A stretch of 64,000 nt of DNA, from NCBI RefSeq assembly GCF_033568475.1, contig NW_027331831.1, positions 6,262,001 through 6,326,000 of the forward strand. Direction: 5' to 3'. Positions 34,294 to 49,300 of this stretch are shown here, piece after piece. The notes beneath the pieces are model-generated. The model was not told the DNA's origin. It did not search any database and worked only from the letters and a program-made list of their open reading frames with translations. Made by a program: the position numbers and the translations under genes. The stretch's first letter is position 1, and each line of letters begins with the position of its first letter. The DNA comes from Henckelia pumila (lineage: Eukaryota > Streptophyta > Magnoliopsida > Lamiales > Gesneriaceae).

Positions 34294-35593
34294 GGGAAAA
34301 TTAGTGTTTTAGTCCTGTATGTTGGCTTCTTTTTGGTTTTGGTCCTGTATGTTGGCTTGTTTTGGAAAAGATCCTGTAACTCGATTTTTTTTTTGGATTT
34401 AGTCCTATATGTTGGCTTATTTTGGTTTTCGTCCTGTAAGTTGGTTTGTTTTTTGGTTTTTGTCCTGTAAGTTATCATGTTTTGGAATTTAGAATTTGAT
34501 CTCTAATTATTTTTATTAAAAAATATTTTTTATTCTTTCATATTTTATTTGTTTATTGGTTTGAGATAATTACAACTAACTAATAAAAAAAATATTTTTT
34601 ACGCTTAAATTTTATTTAATCTAAATAATTTAATAAAATCTAAAATATGTTAATTTAATGTATTAAATGTAACATACTTTTGTTCTTTTAAAAAGTAACA
34701 AACAAACATTCATTTGTATCGTTCTGACTGTAACTTCAATTTTTTTATTTATTTGGCACTAAGTGTCGCCCACTTAGCACCTATTAATGATCATATGGCA
34801 TAAATAAGTTCCAACCTAAATTAACAAAATTAGCTAAAAAACTAAAAATTTATTTAAAACATACTTTCGTTATTTTAAAAAGTAACACACTAATATTGTT
34901 TTATCGTTCCAACTATGGTTGACTGTTTTGTTCCGCTTTTCTCGAAAGAAAAGCTTTTTAGGTATGTTTCACGTTCATCACGCTTAATCGTCGCTTATGC
35001 GTGCTTTTTATAACACTGCAAATAAACAAAATCTTGCTGCTCCCTCCAGTTTCGACGACTGAGGAAAAATACAAAAAAAAAACCAAGTTATTTTACCTTT
35101 TAGAAAATAATTATTATGTTAAAAAATAATTAGAATGTCAACATCTAAATTTTAAACTTAATTAATTAATATATAAAATCATAAAAAATATTTATTATAA
35201 AAATTTAAGCGGTGAAGTTGGAAAGTCAATATTTAAATTCTAAATTTAATTTATTATTTTAAAATAAAAAATATAGACGCTTATTCTAACTTAACCGGGT
35301 TTAATTTGGTCAAAATCGTATCTTTTCAATGACCAAAATAAAAAAACAAGTCAACTATTAGAACCAAATTAAAAAAAATCCAAATTAATGTGTTTTTTTT
35401 TTCAAAACATGACTTTGTATAGGACCAAAACCAAAAAAATAAGCCAACTTATAGGACCAAGACCAAAACAATTAACATATAGGACTAAATCCAAAGAAAA
35501 AATAGAGTTACAGGATCTTTTCCAAAACAAGCCAATATACAGTACCAAAACCAAAAAGAAGCCAAGATACAGGACTAAAACGCTAATTTTCCC
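34294..35593. mobile_element. Non-autonomous MULE-like element with 10-bp target duplication
   Basis: 1300 bases flanked by CCAAAATTAA (34284-34293 and 35594-35603). Terminal inverted repeats of about 200 bases begin GGGAAAATTAGTGTTTTAGTCC / GGACTAAAACGCTAATTTTCCC. Each arm is built of about five imperfect units of roughly 35 bases around GGTTTTGGTCCTGTATGTTGGC. Lysine-rich ORFs in both arms are readings of these units. The centre has no transposase; two similar segments (AACATACTTT-(T/C)-GTT...TTTTAAAAAGTAACA) near 34671 and 34858 repeat inside it. Confidence 0.8.
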
Positions 35594-35645
35594 CCAAAAT
35601 TAATCACCACATATTTTTGGATCATAACTCAAAAGAAAATTTTAT

Positions 35646-35873
35646 TACCAATTAGTGCTAATCATGGACTCATGAAGAGGACGGATCTGTAGTATAAAAA
35701 TTTGAGACAAGCGTTTTGAGCTCCAAAATTTCGATAACTCAATATTGTTTTTTTTTTATTTCTACCAATTAGAGTTAGTCATGGACTCATGAATGGGGCA
35801 TATCTGTAGTATAAAAATTTGAGGAAGCGCTTTGAGCTCCAAAATTTCGATAACACAATATTGTTTTTTAAAA
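35646..35873. repeat. Tandem duplication, 117-bp period, two copies
   Basis: TACCAATTAG...CATGGACTCATGAA...TGTAGTATAAAAATTTGAG...GAGCTCCAAAATTTCGATAAC occurs at 35646 and again at 35763 with about a dozen differences, so it is older than the one at 20331. Confidence 0.85.
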
Positions 35874-35879
35874 AATATT

Positions 35880-36844
35880 AGTATGACATGGTACAGGTAA
35901 CTCGCGAGCTTATACAATTAACAACGATTATGGACAGTGGCCCATGACGAAAACTTGAAGTCCTGTCGTCTATGTATATTTTTTAACCTCGCTCATAATT
36001 CATAAATATTCAATTGTCGTGTGTTCCCGTCATGAAACAAAATTATCCAGTATTCTACGACATTCAAGCTCGTTAGTCGTTATCATTTAATTTCCAGTGA
36101 ACTGTGTTACAAGAAATTGTTAAGAAAATTGATTATGCAAATTTAATCAATTTTTTTGTTTCAAAAAGTGTGAGACGAGCAATATTAAAATGACTATGTA
36201 CTGATTCGAAACATGAATTTCATATTTTATTTGGATGGTCTCGATTTCATTAGTATTTGCTTATAATATATTGTTTTTTATCTTATATTTTATCAATCTT
36301 TTATTTCTAAAATTATTGTTATTTATAATATAATATTTATTGATGAAAAAAATATACGAAAATGCATTATTTGTTGTGCTCGTCTCAGATTTAAAAAATT
36401 TCAGGTTCGACACTGACCATGTACATGACACTTCCAGTATCATTTGTATCGCTTCTGCCATATACATAAATACGAAACAAAATTCTGAATTCAATATAAT
36501 TCAGTGAATTCAAATTTAATCATTGTAATATATAAAATATGATATTAAAACATAAAATTGAAGGAAATAAATCCGATTCATTTATAATTTCAGTTGTTCC
36601 TTGCTGTTGGAAAACGAAACAAATACAAACATTTCAAATCTACATCCTATCATCTATTTGACATATCACAGTGAAATCCACAAGTAAAATGCAGAGAACT
36701 GCAAATCTAATCTCACGTCGCCTTTCCAGCCTTCACCCGCAACTGAAGACAACAGATGCAACCCGTCAACATTTGCAGCGTCTGCATCGTATCACGTACT
36801 CATGCATCATCTATGTGAGTGTGTATATATATGGTTAAGGATCA
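35880..36844. other. AT-rich intergenic DNA and START-gene 3' flank
   Basis: No gene visible. Part of 36600-36844 probably is the 3' UTR of the minus-strand START-domain gene. Confidence 0.45.
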
Positions 36845-39800
36845 TCATTGCATTGCATCTTTGTTTGCTTGATCAGATGAAACATTGCGTCTCGTGAACT
36901 TGCTCAACAAATAGGCAACAACAACCTTAGTACCTAAGCTTGAATGGCCCCTAGACAGGTAGATAGCTCCACCTAGAAGAATTAAACCATTTGATATCAA
37001 TTTATTCGAAGGCCTTTTTGTGAGTTTCATCCTGTTGGATTTGCGAGTCCCTATGCGTTGTGTGACATTTGCCATTGAGTTATCTGAATTTATCGAGCTG
37101 GTTGTAGTGTTTGAGACTTCAAATTCAGGTGGAACCTAGGTAAGAAGAGAAAAGTACAAATTGAACAATACGTAAATCTGCAATGATAAGTAGCAAGGGA
37201 AAAACAGGACATCCGGTAAACAAACAACAGATTCTCATTGGGTTTTTGCCAAGAATATGCAAAAACTTTATGGGTCTATATCAAACAAAATTAACCAAGT
37301 GAGATGATCCTATTAATATGATATACGTGAAGCCTAAGGAAGATAATACAATGCCCCCCTTCAAGTGGAACTAAATTCAAGTGTTCGAATTCCAACTGCT
37401 AAAACTCGTTCTTTGTCCTCGTAGGAAAAACGAACTACACATCCTTATTTCAACATACATCGGTTAATATTTCGCTCTTGCTATTCTTCGCAAAGAATAG
37501 CAAAAATGAGGAAATACAGTTCAGGACACGCAACAAGGAAACGAGAAAAAGTTCATAATGTATATCTTCTTTTATTGCTTATGAATTATTTTAATATATT
37601 ACATACCAGTTTTAAAAGCACTTGATACGACAGGACCGGGTACTGTTATTATGTTTACGAGGCTTTCATTATTGTAGTTGTCTAATAGAATATTTTATTG
37701 TTACTCGATGTTGCCGCTGGCCATGAAGCCCGTGATCCTGTGAGTGCCCTAAAAACCCAACGGACCATCCAGTGAAACTAACTTGCTTCAAAACTGGTCC
37801 CATTGTTTTTGCAAAATCACATATTGAGAGTATGCTATGGCATATCCGATGAGAGCTCACCAACAACAAACTTGGTTTGAGCAAACGGATACAGAAAATC
37901 TGGCTAACTAAACAACATGGTATAATCATATCAATTAGGGACTGAATTCTTGGCTTCCAAGACTCTTCGGAGAACATTTGATGATAAGCATTCATTCTTT
38001 GAATCACGGCTAGGACCCGGAATATAATTAGGCGAATGGTGCATAATTCGATGTCAATAAAATTTGTTGCTACTTTCTCTCGAAGAATTTGTAACTAAAA
38101 CATACCCGAGTTTAACATACGCAGAGCTGAAGGAACATCCCTGGGGAGTATGAAACTCCATGAATGCAATACAAAAAAGCCAGCACTAACCTTTTCAACA
38201 AACATGGTGGCACTAGCCGATGATTTTAGCTGAAGTTGCTTCCCAGAAGAATATTTGCGAAGTGCATCATCCATCTTGCACACATAACTCCATATGCCCT
38301 TTGCAAAGGCCAGTTTTGCCATTTCCACATTCAGACCAGCATCTTCTTGGTGCAACATTCTGATCTCACATGCATTTCTACCAGGAACTACAAAAGCAAG
38401 ACAAATTAGATAAAAGTTTTACAGGGGAAGCATTTACTTATTTAATTCCTCCCATGTGACATAAGTAGTAAGTAATTAAACAAACATCTTCACAGGATGA
38501 GTACGTTAGTTGACTTTAATCAACATTTTCAGTCCACAACTAAAAATATAATATAAAAATTGGATTAGAGATTTCATGTATGACCAATTCATTCACGGCA
38601 TGTAAAGTTTGCTCTCCAGCAAGCAAGAGAACCGCATCTTCTATAGTGCAAAGCACCATTTTCCAACAAATCTAGACGGAAAGATTTAACATGCTCAGGT
38701 GATAGAAAGCTATTAAACAGGTCCCATCTCAGTTAAATAGGAAGGATATAATTACTAAAAAGAGTAAAGGTGAAAATGGAGAGATGAATGGGGTGATTGC
38801 ATGCCATGTGAGGTACAGTTAAATACTACACTTGTTTCTTAAAATAATCAGTAGGTCGAGCCAATTTATTTGGGGAGAAGGTGTCCAGTAACCTACCTTT
38901 CCTGATTCTCCAGCCTGATCTGAAAACTGAAACTCTTACATATCCTTTCTGTCTCGGTGCCGAAGGATGTTCACATTCCTTAAATGGTCACATACATGAT
39001 CAGATTAGATAAAAGCTAGGAGACGAATGTGAACAAAGTGGAGGTATAGAGAATAGGGAACTAAATTATACTGAAAAATGAATTATGCTTCATCATTAAT
39101 ATCCAACAGTGGTAAACTGTTTCACCACAAAGTTCTAGACATTACACAGTCAATCTACTGGTTGCATTGTCTTTACCATTTTGCTTCAGCATGACTCACC
39201 TCTTCCATTCGATTTACTATGCTTCCAAAATTTGAGGCCTTAGAAGTATGGATGAGAGAACAAACAAAATTCATTCTTCTACACGAGCAATTCGAAGAAA
39301 AAAGAAGTTTATCATTAACTTTAACTTGTCTAGGAGATCCTTTATTGTGCTCAATATGTGAAAGAAACCCAAGAATCCTATGCATCCAATCCACAAAATC
39401 CTACTAATTGGGTATCAACTAACAGCTTATCATAATTTTGCCAGATATGTATTTAATGCTACCGGATTAGATACAAATATCAAATTCTAACACCCATGGA
39501 TATCTGATCCAGTCAAGTACTTGTAAATTAAATCAAGAGCACCCCATAATGAATATAGAAGATGGAGTTTTTGAATTTTTTATGGAATTTGGGAAGGTTT
39601 GTTCTTGTTTAAAAATTTTTGATATTTAGAAGGAATTTTCAATGGCCAGTAAAGTGCAACCTATAGGTAAGCACAGGTAATGATTTCACACAGCTGTGAA
39701 GAAATTTTGATGTAAAAGTTTCAGAACAAATGCCAATTAACATGATAGCATAACTATGGAGAAGATGAGAATGTAGCATTTCTAAATCAAACATGGAACT

Positions 39801-40772
39801 AAAGCTCCACTCTGAAAAACACACAAGGACAGTCAGCATCAAATCATCTACAAACTAACTGATGATACCTATTATCAAGTCCTCAGTCTTTCAAATCTAG
39901 GCAGAACAGGTATGTGGCAATAAGAAATTAGAAAGTAGAATGTGGGTAAAACATATAAACTCATTAAAGAGACTTTATAAGCTCTCAAACCTTACTAAAG
40001 CAGTAGAAGGATCCATCCTTTCCTTGCCAGAGCCTCCAAGCCAATACATACTCTCTGGGTGTCAAGAATGGGAACTTTTTAATGGTGCGTCCAATTTCAG
40101 TACCACTGCCCTGGTCCACCTGCAACGACTCATGTCGAACAACTGTCTTGTCCCATAACATCCTATAACAGTTGTCCATGTAAAAATTCACCAGCAACTC
40201 AACAGAGCAATTTTCAAATGTAGTGATACTTAGATATTTCAAAGGCCCCTCCTGTAATTCATATGCAAGTAGAGGTCAAGGAACATAGAATTTCAGCAAA
40301 AGCATAAAGATCCGATAGAGCAAAGCAAAAACCTTGGGTTTTGAGAATTTGGCCTGGTAGGAAATATGATTGTTTCTTTTGTCACAAACATTTTCCCAGT
40401 TGACATTATCATGTGAAAGGGAATTATCATCCAGATTGTCAATGAGATTCTTCAGATCCAAATCTGAGATAATCGCGAGATTTCTGCAAGAAAATATAAA
40501 TTACAGCTTACAGGCAACTTCAAAAGATTTGTTTTCTGTTCTGCGAAAGGGAGAGACAGATTACACACATACCGGATGGGTGCAAGTGGGCGACTGGGCT
40601 GAGGTTCCATTGGTCCTCTTCCTCTGAAAAACAAACTGCGGAAGCCAGATCGAAGCAAAGTGCAAATAAATATGAGAAGTATGACAGCAAGGGTCCAAGT
40701 CAATACCCATCCATCTCTAAATTCGACTTCATTCATTTTTTTGTTTTCCCTCCAGAATTCGTGTTCCAACAT
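36845..40772 (-). CDS. START-domain lipid-binding membrane protein
   Basis: Six exons, minus strand: 40772-40573, 40483-40333, 40251-39991, 38978-38897, 38387-38191 and 37135-36845; 393 aa. A single hydrophobic segment near residues 22-40 anchors the N-terminus. Residues about 115-290 form a START (StAR-related lipid transfer) domain, with LSITTFENCSVELLVNFYMD, TPREYVLAWRLW and VSVFRSGWRIRK typical of the plant 'polyketide cyclase/dehydrase and lipid transport' family. The C-terminus has a basic region then hydrophobic stretches near 343-357 and 367-376. The likely role is binding or transfer of a membrane lipid; the ligand is unknown. An ATG 36 bases downstream (MNEVEF) is an alternative start. 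Reading phase is kept throughout. Confidence 0.88.
37136..38190 (-). other. Intron 5 of START-domain gene
   Basis: A 1.05-kb intron between coding exons 5 and 6 with GT-AG ends. The 112-codon minus-strand ORF inside (37669-38007) shows no recognisable domain and no splice link to the gene. Confidence 0.7.
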
Positions 40773-42218
40773 GATGCTCTTTCCTGGTTTTCTCTAGCCC
40801 AATCCTCCAAAATTCAATCCATTCAATCTCATACAACCCAGAAATCAGCTCCCGATTTCCAGCTAAACACTCTTCTTTCAGCATAGAGTTATCCTACTCA
40901 TTCCGTTTTCGCTCATAGGCTAGTCTCATCCCTGGTACTTGCACAAGAAAAACAAACAATAAAAATATGCCTAAAGCATTACAATAAAAAAAAACTCCAT
41001 CACAAAACCGCAAACACACGCCAAGAACCTTCCATGAAAAAACCAATAAATCGCAAGAAGCTTAACGAAACGATTTCTATTTTAAAAATAATAATAATAA
41101 TAAGTAAGACACTAAGACCAACTCAAAAACAAGACCAAACAGCCCCAGCAACAAGACGTATCAATCAACACACAAACCACACACAGTAGGTTAAAAATAC
41201 ATTCCCATCTATACTGTAACGAATCCCGATACCTACAAAAACATAGCAAAAAATTCGCCACAAGAGCCAAATACTTGTGAAAGCATATAGTTAACGAATT
41301 ACTCCGCGGATTGAACCTGAGAAAGAGCCTCTATAAATCACTGTACATAATTCAAATAGAGTAAGAGGATAGCATAGCAATTAGAATACATCATTCAGCT
41401 CGAATTTCTTCGAAAAAATCGCCGCGCGCACATCCTCTGCCACCAAGTCTCGATCGTTGGTTACAAAAAAAAAATGGAATTATAATTCGAAAAACGAAAT
41501 AAATAAACAGATCGTACGATTTTCAGGGGAGAAATCCTAACGAATTTTGAGTGACGAGGAAAACTTCAATGTGGTCCTGCTTCTTCAGTTTGCCAATGTC
41601 GCTAATTTTTGTGTTGAAACAAAGAAACATAAACAAATTATTATAAAATAAAATAATAACAACAAATAAGTGGCGCAGATTTAATGATAAATTACATTTT
41701 GGTCCACTGGATTTGGGAAATTTGCAATAGGGGCTTCATTCTACTCTTATATTTTTAAGACAAAACATAATAAAACAAAATTCAAATTAATAATTAGATG
41801 GATAAAATATGTTTTATTACCCTAAAATAATTTAACATTTTTATCAATATTTACTGTGCACAACATTATACTTGATAAGAAAGCAAACATTTTCAATTTT
41901 ATCCATTTCTTTTAACTTTTATTGATCATAATACATAGGTACAAGATTGCCATTAAAATATTAAAAAGAAAACAAGCATTCGAAACAATACAAACGTTAC
42001 ATACGTTATCCTTATTTGCTCGACTAGGGGAAAATAGCCAAATTTATAACCTCCATATATCCAAAATTCGATATTCGCCCTCCAAATTGATATCTTTTTA
42101 ATTTAAATCATATTTCGTCAAAATGTTCATGTGGTACCAAATATCACCAATATATCGTCCACATATCAATAAGACTCGATTTTGTTAGTTTTACTTTTCC
42201 CTTCAACCACATATGCCT
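40773..42218. other. Intergenic: START-gene 5' UTR/promoter and reductase 3' flank
   Basis: No gene visible. The GC-richer patch at 41395-41600 may be the first transcribed part or promoter of the START gene. 41700-42218 is AT-rich. Confidence 0.4.
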
Positions 42219-44672
<2,454 letters not shown>

Positions 44673-45506
44673 AACCCCTCTTGGATTTCAACTGTGCCAG
44701 ATAATTATGCTTCAAGTTTCTTGATTTTGAATATGGGAGATGGGGGACTTCACTAAATTTATTGAGCTACCTAACTTGTTACTTCAGGAAATAATTTTGT
44801 TGATAGGCATAAATTAAACATCAGAAAAAGTCCAGTGTGAAAATTAAGAGCTTTCAGACGCTGACAGTGATTATAAACTCAGGTAGTTGGATGCCATTGT
44901 ATCGAATCAATACATTGTAGGGATTTTTGTGTGCTTTATGATGTTGATTGAAAGATGCACTTCCATTCAAAATTTAGAAATTTGGTGAGACGGTGGGAAT
45001 GAGCAGACATAAACATTTGAATATCCCGAATTCAAAAGGTCAAGCTACTTGATAGTTATGTTTGTATGGAAATTTACAATCTAGATTGAAGACTATTTAA
45101 TAATATAATTATAAAAAAAAAGACCATTTAATAATAGAGGCGTGGTCTATTAAAAAAACAATAAACCCCAACTATATCGATAAATGACTATGGTTCTCAA
45201 ATGTTCCATGCATTATGTTATGAGCACCACTTCGTTCTGTTAACGTCTACATTACTAAATAGATCAACAAATTGTGAAGAGAAACCTTTTTTTTTTCCAA
45301 GGAAGATTTTTTTTTGGGCATGAAATGGGATTGTTCATGGTAAGATTGATCTAAATATTTGATCACAGATAGAAGTACGTTTTGTGTAGACAGTGTAGTA
45401 TATTCAATTCTTATGCCTTGAAAGGCATACATGTTTACCATAAAATACAAGTGAAACCCATGTAATGGAACTAGAACAAATGATGATCGGAACCAACAAA
45501 CAATTT
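44673..45506. other. Alkenal reductase promoter side
   Basis: No gene visible. Upstream of the minus-strand reductase; a TTTATAA at about 44870 on the minus strand is a possible TATA box. Confidence 0.35.
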
Positions 45507-45534
45507 GGGGGGGGGGGGGGGGGGGGGGGGGGGG
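45507..45534. repeat. Poly-G run of 28 bases
   Basis: Twenty-eight consecutive G in the intergenic DNA between the reductase and the 5-phosphatase. The run could form G-quadruplexes, and its exact length is uncertain because polymerases and assemblers slip on such runs. Confidence 0.95.
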
Positions 45535-46324
45535 CATGAGGTGAAATGAAACGTACAGTTGCAAATAAAAAATTTATTGGTTAAATCGATTACAACTTCC
45601 AACAGTAAATGATAAATCACAAAGAATCAACAACTCAATCAAATTTCATAACAAATAAATTAAATAGAGCCTACGGTACATTATCACATAATTCAGATAC
45701 AAAAGCACTCCACCGAGATCGATCCGATCACCAGAAAAATCAACTTTGCAACTGCCATCATACTTCACTTCAGATAAATGTTCCGACACAGCCTCAACCG
45801 GAAACAAATCCAACAGGAACTGGTGTTGGGGGAAATTGCCACCAACCGAACACGCGCGGAGAAAACTAAAACACTTCTCTTCCCTTTACATCACTTATCA
45901 TTATAATATAAGCATCTATAAAAACTGTACAACGTCTATTCCCCAAAAATGACTCCAGACATACAAGAAACCGGGAGAACACCAAAGTCAGACCCATGCA
46001 AAATGTTAATATCTGTATTAGGAAAAAAAACTCTGCTCGGTAAAAAGATATTTCAGAATGAAGGCTACCTTGCCATTCTTGCACAGCTAGCTGCACAGAC
46101 CAATTCCAGTGCATCGAATGACCGAAATCTCAGGTCAGGACCCAATAGGAGATTAAAAAGTTGGTGCTTCTGAGACTCAAGGCAGCTACAGCACAATCAT
46201 GTAATTATATTCAAGTTTCAGGGGCATATTCAGGTTCCACTGATAAATTTGTAATCTACATATATATAGATACTCGGGTTGATGGGTAAACGCACATCTG
46301 TTTTGGGAGATTCATACACCAGCA
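45535..46324. other. 3' flank of 5-phosphatase gene
   Basis: No ORF of interest; probably partly the 3' UTR of the minus-strand 5-phosphatase. Confidence 0.45.
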
Positions 46325-49300
46325 TCAAGGACTATGCAGATTTCGAAGATGGTCAGCTACATCACAGGAACCACTTAGTTTTTGAAAATCAGAGCGGTGA
46401 AGAATATTCGATTGGAAGGGACTAGAGTTGTTGGAGTTCGGATTCTTATGTGTAATTTTTCCAGTAATGCTGTAGCGCAGACGTATTCGGTGACATTTCG
46501 TCTCTGTAGTGCAGCTTCCCCGCACTTTAACCAGTAACATAACTTCCTTGTCCTTGGCATCTTCACACCAACAGTTTCTTGGAACACCATCCACAAACTC
46601 TTCCAATGTTTGATATTCTTCATGTCGGATAGATATTTCAGTAAAATGATCTGGTTCAATGATTCCTGCTGCTGGATGGACCTGTTACAGTTTGGAACCA
46701 TTACATTATATTTCCCAAAATAAAGTGTACAGAAAGTTATGTGGTAACTCGATAAGCAGAAGTTAAAAAGGTGTCTGACATAAACTGGACACAATTGAAG
46801 TGTTTTGCACTAAAAAATTTGAGGAACTTCCACTGAATGTAGCATGCACCATGCTTTTACAATGTGAGAGGATGTTTCACGGCAACATTAAGCAAACTAA
46901 TTAAGTACTAGATAAAGAGGAAACACATCTATTATATTAATTTATACACTTATCATGGGCTTCGTCATAACCAATGGTCCAATATTGATCTTAAATGTTT
47001 TGAAGGACAAAATGAAATAAACATGAATAAAACAAGAGAGAGTTTATAAAACTAAAAAAAAAAAAAAAGGAGTTCCATTCTTGGCTACAAGTAGAAAATT
47101 TTTGCAATTACAAGCATACTAGAGATGATCGCACTCTAACCAACTCAATTCTATAAAAGGTGTAAATGGCATAACTGAAAGGGGCGCAGCACGTCTTTTA
47201 TTCATGTTGAAGTATTATAGCGAAATCACCCAAAATAATAAATAAAAAACTACGAGTAACCAACTGATGTCATAACAGAGCACGGACACCAAAATAATAA
47301 GCACAAAATTATTAGTAACCAGCTGATGTCATAAAAAGATAAAAATAATAAACTTACCTGTAACCACTGTGGGAATCCAAAACCACCTCTTGGACAATGA
47401 TTGGACGCATGCCCATCCTCCTTAATGGTAGCCAGACCTTCACAACACATTTCAAATAGAGCTGTGTTCTTCTTTGATTTATTTGTGATCCGCAATATAG
47501 ATGGATCTTGATTCTGAAGTATTATGTTGTTAGTACTGACAATTGCTTCTGGAACTTTGCACAGCCCTTCAAGAACACGTTTAATTTTCTCATTTGATCT
47601 GATGATTTCTCCAAACACTTGTCTTCTAACCAATTCGTCAACTCGGGCAATCTCCACATTTAGAATGCAACGGACAGGCTTATGATCACTATCAGTCACA
47701 TCCATGCAAGCTTCATACCTGTGCAAGATGTCTAGCCTTAGGGGGAAAAAAAGGAGAAAGGAAGTCTAAAAGATGCTGAATATCTGAGAATACATTCACG
47801 AGTAAAAGATGAAGGTAAGAAAGGAGAAAAACAAGGTAATCATCAGAAATCAAATATTTCAGAACAAGAGAGAACTTCAGAAGCAACCATGCCTTTATTA
47901 GGAACAAAACGGGCAAGAAAATTGTCCATTCAAAAGGAACTTACCCAGGGGCCGGGGGGTGGGGGCGGGCATCAATTTACTTTGCCCAAGTATGTACAAA
48001 ATTTAACGAATTCATCGTCATTTGAGAAACTTATTCAACTAATATGTGTTGACACCGAAAAGAGCAGTAGTAAATGAAAAAATCAAATCAAGCTGGCAAG
48101 CAGGAGATTAGTTAATGACAGAAATAGCACTGGAATGATAATCAATTGACTAATTAGGAGACCAAGTGCAGCAACATCATGCACAAATATGACAGTTCAT
48201 GCAGGCAAAATAAATGCATAGAATTCCAACCTTGCAACGAACTTCATAGCTAGCCATAAATGTTCTAGCGCAATAAAGATATATAGGTAGCATTTTCTTT
48301 CCTAGGAAACTTACTGTACTGTAGAGGAGACAACAGGGCAGTCTAAGCTGCAGGTAGATGCCAAAGTTGAACGGTTATCACGATACAGAATTCTGTCACA
48401 CCAGGCAGGTATTCGTTTCTTCTCCCCAGAATCATATCCTTAAAAAGCACAAACAAACCATGACTAGATCTCTCACAAAAATAGTTTTGAACATAATAAT
48501 AAATATAATTCTATCATATCAAGGCCATCTATAGATACAGAAATACGAAAATTTTGGATTCCAGTTTAAGTTCAAATACATATATCCAAGGAATTATAAC
48601 CTCCATCATGAGATTGTGTAATAAGGAACAACAAATATTTCATCCCGATACCTGCCAAACCAGGTTGGTGCTTTTCAAATTTATAAGATGGAGGAAATCC
48701 AATATAACCTTCCCTCATTCCTTGAAAGACATTTCCTGCTTCCATTTCTACTCTCAACTGATCTCTTTCTTTGAGCCAGTCAAAGCATCTTTGAGAAACA
48801 AAATCTCTTGCTTCATCATAAGATATGCCACCAAGACGATAGTTAAAATCTCCAAGAAATACAACCATGTCAGCCTCAGAAAGCTCAGGCATCCCTTCCA
48901 CAGGGTTAATACCCATACCCTGCACAACCACAAGGGATTAAAGTTTCTTATCATTTGAAACATAAGGAAACTTTCTTAAATAATGCCACAATGAAATCCA
49001 GAACAGTAAAAAAAAAAATGACAGCAGTATTAACCAGGGTATATACATACATTCGTCACGCGAAGGATTTGAATAGCAGATGAAACACCAGCTGCAACAG
49101 AAAGGATAAATGGCAAAAGCAAACAATTGACATGTGCAAAAAATAAGAACAAGAAGGCAAGAAACAAGATAAGAATAAATACAGGACCATACCAGATGCA
49201 GCATTTAAAAGGTTAGATGGCCGGCTAAAAACCATTGTTCGATATACATGATCAAAATCAGCATTTCGGCGATTGACAGCTTCTAAATGTGCAGCGAAAT

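Noticed and set aside
34290-34478. Lys/Thr-rich repeat protein, with a similar one at 35388-35603
   Set aside because: Both are translations of the subrepeats in the arms of one inverted-repeat element.
48652-48919. FLGDFNYR instead of WLGDxNYR as a lost-function change in the 5-phosphatase
   Set aside because: The Asp, Asn and Arg of the motif are kept, and FRA3-type proteins as I recall also lack the Trp here.
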